IMG/VR virus record: IMGVR_UViG_3300009136_000021
Coordinates: 1-36,701 of that record
DNA: 36,701 nt
From: a virus
Strand: one strand, 5' to 3'
Position numbers and translations under genes: made by a program. The notes beneath the pieces are model-generated. The model was not told the DNA's origin. It saw only the letters and a list, made by a program, of their open reading frames with translations, and made no database searches. Below are positions 31,996-36,701 of this stretch, piece after piece (position 1 is the stretch's first letter; every line of letters begins with the position of its first letter).

Positions 31996-34900
31996 GTCCA
32001 ACCACTACCCCAGACGATGTAGTTCGTTGTTGTCTGTCGAGTGATCGACACGATGCCTTGCGATACGACGACACCTCCTACCGTGTCATTACCTGCATCA
32101 TCGAAGAGTGTTGTTCCTGCTCCTTCAACAACCGTTTGGTTACCGCTGCCGGGAGCGATGATGGTGATCGTCGTGTAGAGCGGCCACTCAGTTGTACTGG
32201 TGCTGTCCTCAAGCGTGATCGTGTTGTTGCCACCGTCGAAGTAATGACCAATCCAGTTATCAGCAAAGTTACCTGCTGTGTTGAAGTTGAACGATGCGTT
32301 GACCGTGACGTTGTCGCCTACTGCGCCACCCGATATGGCGACAACGTAGTCATCACCATCACCGTTTGTGAACCGAAGCCGGTTTGAATTATCGCTGCTT
32401 ACCCAGAGCTGACCTTGGTTGGCAATATCTCCTTGTGACGCTGCCCGCTCTTGCAAGTAAAGTCCGCTGACGCTACGAATGATCTCATTGCTGAAGTCGT
32501 AGATGCTGCCACCGTTGAAGTTGACATCGGTGACGTTAGTGAAGTCGAAGTCAATCCCGCCAGTGTTGTCCGCACTAAGCGCGAAGATCTCGGTGCCTGC
32601 CCCGGAGTTAGTCATGAACAGACCGAGGTTGGTCGGGTTGAGATCCGCTCGCAGTCCACCGTTCGCGAGGGTGAGGTTGGTGCCGTCGTAGGTCAGGTCG
32701 GCGTCGCCCTCGATGTCGGTCCCGCCGGTCCAGACCGCGATCTGATTGTTGAGCGGAGAGCCAGAGATCTGCGCGCCACTCCCAGCTGGAACTGAATAAG
32801 CCCCAGTCTCATCGAGATAGTTGGTCGCTGCGCCAGCAGTCGTCAACACTACACCGTTGAAATCGTCAGCGTCACAGGTTCCGGTCACCGTAAGGTTGCC
32901 GGTATCAATGTCGAGGATCATGCGATCCGCATTGACTGTATCGCGATCTTCCCAGATCAGATTGCGGGTAGTCTGGTTGAAAAAGACGCGCAGCTTCGTG
33001 TCGCCAGCTACCTGATACGAAGTGCTCATGTTGTTGGCTGCGCCGGAACTGTCGAAGCGCAGCGTAGCCTCAGTGCCGTTGCCTTCGATAGTAAGTATCG
33101 GATCAGTCCAGTACAGCCTGCCTGCTGTATCTAACCAATCACCAGCAGACTTGAAGAGCAGATCACCAGTCGCAACACCTGACGTGTCAACATCTGACAG
33201 GTCATTAAGAGCAATAGAAGGTACGGCAGTCAGGACGAAGTTGACTCCAGCTTCAGTTTGGTAATTGAGGCTGTCATCGGCAGAGTTAACCCAAAGCTGA
33301 CCATGACCAGCCAGATTGGCAGCAGCCGCACCTTGTTCCTCGATCTTGAATGACGCGGCAGCTTGGATGCGAACATTGGCAAGCAAATCGAGCGTGAGCA
33401 TATCGGTGTTGGTCGATGCGATCCTCGCACCAAAGGACATCTCGCCCGCGACTCGCTGGTACCCCTGAAGAAAGCCGTTGTTCGGATCAGTGCCGTACAC
33501 GAAATCCATGACGGTGTCGGCAGCACCGAGAGGTCGCATAATCTGTGGGCTGGTTGTGCTGTATCCCGATGTCGTGCCGAGTTGCAATCGACCACCGAGA
33601 GGTGGCGTCAACGGGTTGATGTTAATCAGTGAACCAGCTGCCTGCCACCGGTTTGTTGAGCCCTCCCAATATGGAATATCGTTTCGGTTGGCTACATCTG
33701 TTCCGCCTCCCAAGTTCGCTGAATTGTAAAACTCGAACAGTATTTCAGTGCCATTGGGAATCGAAGCATCCCCGTTGCCGAACAGATAATCGACACTGAC
33801 TTGATACCAGCCAACATTGTTAACAATTGCAGTGATCGTATAGACGCGCACCTGCGTGTTGTCGTTTGCATTACGCATGACCAACTGACTACCGGCAAAA
33901 GCGGTGTCAATGAGGTTCTGGATGTCTAATCCGTTAGCGTCAGCGTCGTTGAAATAGAAGCCAGTTACGCTTACCGGATTGCCCGTACTCGTGCGAAATT
34001 CGTTAGCACCGGGATCTGCGGGACCAGCAATGGTATTGTCGTAAATCCAAGAAGCACTTCCACCAGCACCACCCCCACCACCACCTGAAGCAGTTAGATC
34101 TATGTTGCCTGCTCCGTTGTACTTGTAGTTCAAACTGCCATCGGCAGAATTGACCCACAGCTGACCATGGGCACTTAGATCGGCTTGTGCTGCCGCCACA
34201 TCATCGAGGTAAAGGGTAGCGCCATCGGTAACTTGAACCCGTCCATTTCCAACGGTGGTTATGATCTTAAATGCGCTCGAACCCTCGGTGCCGCCAAGGT
34301 GTATATTGCCCTCGTTTTCGATTTCCCAAATCGTACCCCCAGCGCTAGATTCCAGTAAGAATTCATGGTTGGCAGAAGATAGGCTGTAGTCGTGTCGGAA
34401 CTGGAACCACGAGGTAGCCTGATCTGACATCCTCAACGCGATGTAGTTGGTTGAGTGAGTCGGGATGAGATTTATCGCGATGTTGGCAGCGGACAGGTTG
34501 AGCTGCAAACTTTGCGCAGCCGCATCGTACTGGATGCCCGGTGCCTCGTCCCAGTCATTGCCCGCTAGATCTGCGACCAGTAGGGCATTGTCGGTGGTCA
34601 CTGCCGGGAGCGTACCTGACGGTGTGTCACTGGTCGTCAGTACGCGCTCGAATCCGGCACCTGTTGCGAGGTTGTTAATCTCGATACCACCAGACGCTGC
34701 CGGGACCGTTCGGAAGACGGTCGTGCCCACTTCGTCCATCTGGACAGAGTTTGGTCCTGCAGGGGTAATCAGAATCTGATCGGTCGCCGCCCAAATGTTC
34801 GGCGCAGTTTCGATGTACTGGATCTCGCCCTGAAGACCTAACGGAGGAGGAGTGCCAATGGGGACTGATTGAAGAACCGCTACGTCGAAGCCTGAAGCAG

Positions 34901-35129
34901 GGCTACCTTGTCGTTGCTGGTAGTTCTGAACTTCCTCTTGGCACAGCTTAATATCAGCAACAGCTGCCTCGAACGCAGGAACGCCACCCGAACCCGTGAC
35001 AGGTCCGAGATCCGCTTTCTGGATCCGAATAGCGGCGTTCCACAGGAAGTCCGCGTTATGTGGAAATTCCTCGCCAAGGTCGAGGACAATAGTTTGCAGC
35101 TCTTGTAGCTGGGTCGGGGTAAGCGACAT
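31992..35129 (-). CDS. Giant beta-rich fibre/appendage protein
   Basis: 1045 aa. Residues 1-75 are helical (TPTQLQELQTIVLDLGEEFP), likely an attachment domain. The rest is Gly/Asn/Asp/Thr-rich beta sequence with three copies of an 'AxxDxxxxGQLWVxSxD' module: HGQLWVNSADGSLNYKYN near residue 320, HGQLWVNSADDSLNYQTE near 608 and QGQLWVSSDNSNRLRFTN near 905. It also contains GAATNYLDETGAYSVPAGSG (about 765-785), matching the repeats of the 666-aa protein. The last ~100 residues (VTVNASFNFNTAGNFADNWI, then GSGNQTVVEGAGTTLFDDAG) form a C-terminal beta domain. AGGAG precedes the ATG. It is probably a trimeric receptor-binding or side fibre. Confidence 0.78.
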   Translation of the reverse strand: MSLTPTQLQELQTIVLDLGEEFPHNADFLWNAAIRIQKADLGPVTGSGGVPAFEAAVADIKLCQEEVQNYQQRQGSPASGFDVAVLQSVPIGTPPPLGLQGEIQYIETAPNIWAATDQILITPAGPNSVQMDEVGTTVFRTVPAASGGIEINNLATGAGFERVLTTSDTPSGTLPAVTTDNALLVADLAGNDWDEAPGIQYDAAAQSLQLNLSAANIAINLIPTHSTNYIALRMSDQATSWFQFRHDYSLSSANHEFLLESSAGGTIWEIENEGNIHLGGTEGSSAFKIITTVGNGRVQVTDGATLYLDDVAAAQADLSAHGQLWVNSADGSLNYKYNGAGNIDLTASGGGGGGAGGSASWIYDNTIAGPADPGANEFRTSTGNPVSVTGFYFNDADANGLDIQNLIDTAFAGSQLVMRNANDNTQVRVYTITAIVNNVGWYQVSVDYLFGNGDASIPNGTEILFEFYNSANLGGGTDVANRNDIPYWEGSTNRWQAAGSLININPLTPPLGGRLQLGTTSGYSTTSPQIMRPLGAADTVMDFVYGTDPNNGFLQGYQRVAGEMSFGARIASTNTDMLTLDLLANVRIQAAASFKIEEQGAAAANLAGHGQLWVNSADDSLNYQTEAGVNFVLTAVPSIALNDLSDVDTSGVATGDLLFKSAGDWLDTAGRLYWTDPILTIEGNGTEATLRFDSSGAANNMSTSYQVAGDTKLRVFFNQTTRNLIWEDRDTVNADRMILDIDTGNLTVTGTCDADDFNGVVLTTAGAATNYLDETGAYSVPAGSGAQISGSPLNNQIAVWTGGTDIEGDADLTYDGTNLTLANGGLRADLNPTNLGLFMTNSGAGTEIFALSADNTGGIDFDFTNVTDVNFNGGSIYDFSNEIIRSVSGLYLQERAASQGDIANQGQLWVSSDNSNRLRFTNGDGDDYVVAISGGAVGDNVTVNASFNFNTAGNFADNWIGHYFDGGNNTITLEDSTSTTEWPLYTTITIIAPGSGNQTVVEGAGTTLFDDAGNDTVGGVVVSQGIVSITRQTTTNYIVWGSGWT

Positions 35130-35202
35130 CGCGTGCTCCTGAACAGGTCAACAAGGCACCCACGCTGACGGAGCTTACCCCTATTTGCCCCGAACTCCCA
35201 GC

Positions 35203-35424
35203 CTAATCAGTAATGATCATCCAATCGTTCGCGAGCAGATCGGTCTGTGATGCAAGCCATGGAACCAGTTCACCATCAACTGGCGAAATGTAAATGTACG
35301 GCTTGCGCATCTTGCTGTGTTCGTCTGGTACCTGCAATTCCAAGTACTGGCCCGGACCATTCCAACCCTCTCGTGTAACCTTACTGCCGTGTCGCATTGC
35401 TGCGATTGCGTCTCCAATATTCAC
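35203..35424 (-). CDS. tad2: DUF2829 / Tad2-family protein (Thoeris anti-defence)
   Basis: 73 aa from a GTG at 35424 with AGGAG about 9 nt upstream. The N-terminus IGDAIAAMRHGSKVTREGWN, then GPGQYLELQVPD, and the C-terminus DGELVPWLASQTDLLANDW are the signatures of DUF2829. The founding anti-defence member, Tad2, sequesters the glycosylated cyclic ADP-ribose signal of Thoeris, blocking the abortive response. Length is near the family norm, with a shorter middle than larger members. It lies at the end of a coupled accessory gene run, where phages often carry counter-defence genes. Family membership is strong; binding activity of this copy is inferred. Confidence 0.85.
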   Translation of the reverse strand: MNIGDAIAAMRHGSKVTREGWNGPGQYLELQVPDEHSKMRKPYIYISPVDGELVPWLASQTDLLANDWMIITD

Positions 35425-35434
35425 TTTGCTTCTC

Positions 35435-35656
35435 CTATAGCGGACTTGGTGCCTGATTTCTTTTTTCGATCAGTACAAGTTGTGACGGTGGCACCCAGTA
35501 TTGCCCCTGCTTCTCTCTGCACAAGGTATGTTCAGCGGTGACCCAAAAGCCGTTTTTCAAGTCGTCGAGGGACCAATGTTCGTGATCGGGCGTCGGTTGT
35601 TTGCGCGGTCGGCCTGCGATTGTGAACGTGACAAAAAAGGGACCTTCAACTGACAT
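35435..35656 (-). CDS. Small hypothetical protein
   Basis: 73 aa from the ATG at 35656, which overlaps the stop of the Tat-like/capsid-fragment gene; GGGAG lies 9 nt upstream. A beta-rich start (GPFFVTFTIAGRPRKQPTPD) is followed by LDDLKNGFWVTAEHTLCREK and GQYWVPPSQLVLIEKRNQ. The pattern VPPSQLVLIE suggests a small SH3-like barrel, but I cannot assign a family. Its place between the capsid-fragment fusion and the Tad2-like gene suggests an accessory or host-interaction role. Confidence 0.65.
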   Translation of the reverse strand: MSVEGPFFVTFTIAGRPRKQPTPDHEHWSLDDLKNGFWVTAEHTLCREKQGQYWVPPSQLVLIEKRNQAPSPL

Positions 35657-36041
35657 ACATCTGCTCCCGTGAGATTCCTTCGACGTGTAGGAAATCCCGC
35701 TCGTCATCCCACCATGTTTTGAATGCGACCGGGTGCTCACTCGATTCGAGTGCGACACCGTCTCCGAACGCGCGATTGAAGACGTTCGCTGTGATGCGCT
35801 CTTTCGTTTGCATCATGGAGCGCGCCAGTGCACGAGCACGACTGTCAGCGATCTCAATGCACATCTGTTCGAGGCTCTGCTCGCTCAGATCGGCGGGAGA
35901 GATCAAGCTGTTTTCCAGTGACTCTCGCGGGATCACGTAGTGCGCAGTGCCATACGTTTTGTGAGTGTACTTTTCAGTACCCGGCAAAGCAGCTGCAACG
36001 ACTGCAGCAACGGTACCTTTCAAAAATTTACGTCTGTCCAT
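35646..36041 (-). CDS. Tat-like signal joined to a capsid-protein fragment
   Basis: 131 aa from an ATG at 36041 that overlaps the end of the preceding gene. Residues 1-22 (MDRRKFLKGTVAAVVAAALP) match a twin-arginine signal (RRxFLK plus hydrophobic region). Residues about 28-104 resemble the middle of capsid proteins: LARSMMQTKERITANVFNRA and GDGVALESSEHP align with MCP residues 112-151 of this same genome. I count 21 identities in 34 aligned positions, with one 6-residue gap. The capsid N- and C-terminal parts are absent. The last ~27 residues (FKTWWDDERDFLHVEGISRE) are unrelated. It is not a complete capsid protein, so it is probably a repurposed fragment. Confidence 0.75.
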   Translation of the reverse strand: MDRRKFLKGTVAAVVAAALPGTEKYTHKTYGTAHYVIPRESLENSLISPADLSEQSLEQMCIEIADSRARALARSMMQTKERITANVFNRAFGDGVALESSEHPVAFKTWWDDERDFLHVEGISREQMYVS

Positions 36042-36327
36042 TGAACATCTCGTCCGGGAAACGTCCCCGATTGCTTTTCTTCTTTTTTGATTTCGGCATT
36101 GCGCTGGTATTGCAACGCACGTGAATTTCATTAAGGATCCACGCGCGCCAATCGTGACTGTCACCCTGACCCGGAAATTTAGGCCGACCGAGACTGGGCG
36201 CGTGTCCATGGCGAGTACCAGCCTGTTGCAGTTCCTCACGCATGAATTTCGCGATCATTTGCCGGTTTACACCTTCAGCATTAGCCCACTGCACGATGTC
36301 GTCCGGAATCTCGACAATGAATTTCAT
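36028..36327 (-). CDS. Small protein with possible ribbon-helix-helix start
   Basis: 99 aa. The N-terminus MKFIVEIPDDIVQWANAEGV followed by NRQMIAKFMREELQQAG has the strand-helix-helix pattern of ribbon-helix-helix DNA-binding proteins. The middle (HDWRAWILNEIHVRCN) is followed by a Lys-rich tail (PKSKKKKSNRGRFPDEMFNG). It could be a small regulator of this gene group, but no operator is seen and the match is by pattern only. It overlaps the next gene by 14 nt. Confidence 0.6.
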   Translation of the reverse strand: MKFIVEIPDDIVQWANAEGVNRQMIAKFMREELQQAGTRHGHAPSLGRPKFPGQGDSHDWRAWILNEIHVRCNTSAMPKSKKKKSNRGRFPDEMFNGQT

Positions 36328-36336
36328 GCGCGGAGT

Positions 36337-36522
36337 CTAACAGACGCAGTGATCAGTTAGTTCCTTGAAATACGCCACGGGGGAATCTTTTCCGGATTGC
36401 GTGACTACACGCCAGCCCTCCCACTCACCTTTGCCATGCTTCACGTACGTGCGAGAGCCGCCTTTCTGGTTCTTGCGTAGGGCTTTTAAAGTGCAAAAAT
36501 TGCACTGAGTCAGTTCGCTCAT
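36337..36522 (-). CDS. Cys-rich mini-protein
   Basis: 61 aa from the ATG at 36522, which overlaps the upstream stop (ATGA). A longer frame to 36552 lies inside the upstream gene. Cys7/Cys10 (CNFC) and Cys59/Cys61 (DHCVC) could form a zinc ribbon around a central beta part (SRTYVKHGKGEWEGWRVVTQ). Small zinc-ribbon proteins are frequent in phage accessory regions; the function is unknown. Confidence 0.65.
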   Translation of the reverse strand: MSELTQCNFCTLKALRKNQKGGSRTYVKHGKGEWEGWRVVTQSGKDSPVAYFKELTDHCVC

Positions 36523-36701
36523 AAATAAGCCAGTACTTTCTCGGTTACGCACCTTTGGGCGAGCCCTTTGGACTGTTTTTTCTTCACCAGCTCGATCCGG
36601 AAAGCAGCCGCGTTGACTTGACCAATTCCCATGCGTTTTTCGAGTTTTTCGAAGATTTCCAACCCTCTCGCAAGCTTCGAGTTTTTATTTGGCGTTTTTC
36701 C
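36519..36701 (-). CDS. C-terminal part of a hypothetical protein (partial)
   Basis: A frame enters from the right edge and ends in TGA at 36519-36521, giving 60 residues: KLARGLEIFEKLEKRMGIGQ, then VNAAAFRIELVKKKQSKGLA and QRCVTEKVLAYL. It is basic and helical. The N-terminus lies outside the window. Its stop overlaps the ATG of the next gene. No family was recognised. Confidence 0.6.
   Translation of the reverse strand, partial: GKTPNKNSKLARGLEIFEKLEKRMGIGQVNAAAFRIELVKKKQSKGLAQRCVTEKVLAYL

Noticed and set aside
31992-35129. 1045-aa gene as a tape-measure protein
   Set aside because: It is beta-rich and Gly/Asn-rich with fibre modules, not a long helical protein, and no long-tail genes are present.
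35130-35202. Possible promoter (TTGACC near the start of the 1045-aa gene)
   Set aside because: No -10 box at proper distance could be placed before the ATG; the match is a single hexamer.
36042-36239. N-terminal extension of the Tat-like/capsid-fragment protein
   Set aside because: It overlaps most of the upstream gene, has unlikely composition and would bury the clear signal peptide.

Overview
The window is a contiguous piece of a tailed-bacteriophage genome, probably a short-tailed (podovirus-like) phage of a Gram-negative host. Every gene I can support is on the minus strand, so transcription runs from the right end (36.7 kb) to the left end (1). No integrase, tRNA, CRISPR, insertion sequence or host gene was seen. 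The phage call rests on a terminase large subunit with all its motifs, a large portal, a scaffold-like protein, an HK97-type major capsid protein (MCP), P22-like neck and hub proteins, and a lysis cassette. No tape-measure, sheath or major tail-tube gene is present. The Gram-negative host is inferred from a lipoprotein signal, a spanin-like protein and a twin-arginine-like signal.

Layout in transcription order. (a) 36.7-35.2 kb is a run of small coupled accessory genes. It holds a Cys-rich mini-protein, a possible ribbon-helix-helix protein, a striking protein that joins a Tat-like signal to a fragment of the capsid-protein family, a 73-aa unknown, and a DUF2829 protein of the Tad2 (Thoeris anti-defence) family. 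(b) 35.1-30.0 kb has a 1045-aa beta-rich appendage protein, two unknown virion-like proteins, two small membrane proteins and a secreted Fn3-like protein. (c) 30.0-29.36 kb is a self-contained promoter-gene-terminator cassette encoding a zincin-like protein, which looks like a moron. (d) 29.3-19.0 kb is the packaging and head module: terminase, Cys-rich protein, portal, two small proteins, a GroES-like co-chaperonin, scaffold, two head-associated proteins, MCP, then decoration-like and coiled-coil proteins. (e) 19.0-11.2 kb holds an 827-aa fibre-like protein, small structural proteins, a 29-aa Arg/Gly mini-protein, a neck protein carrying a discoidin-like insertion, a zinc-ribbon-like protein, a 666-aa repeat-bearing fibre-like protein and a Pro-rich protein. 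(f) 11.2-9.3 kb is a lysis module: spanin-like, lysozyme-like, holin-like and lipoprotein genes. (g) 9.3-0 kb holds an adaptor, a 766-aa fibre-like protein, a gp10-like hub, and three large proteins that probably act as internal or ejection proteins, the last running off the left edge.

The genes are very tightly packed. ATGA, GTGA, TTGA and TAATG stop/start overlaps are frequent, and several starts are GTG or TTG, so translational coupling is probably important. Four large beta-rich proteins (together about 3,300 aa) share short sequence modules, which suggests an appendage system built by shuffling cassettes. The best candidates for something undescribed are the Tat-like/capsid-fragment fusion beside the Tad2 homologue, the moron-like cassette and the 29-aa RG-rich mini-gene.
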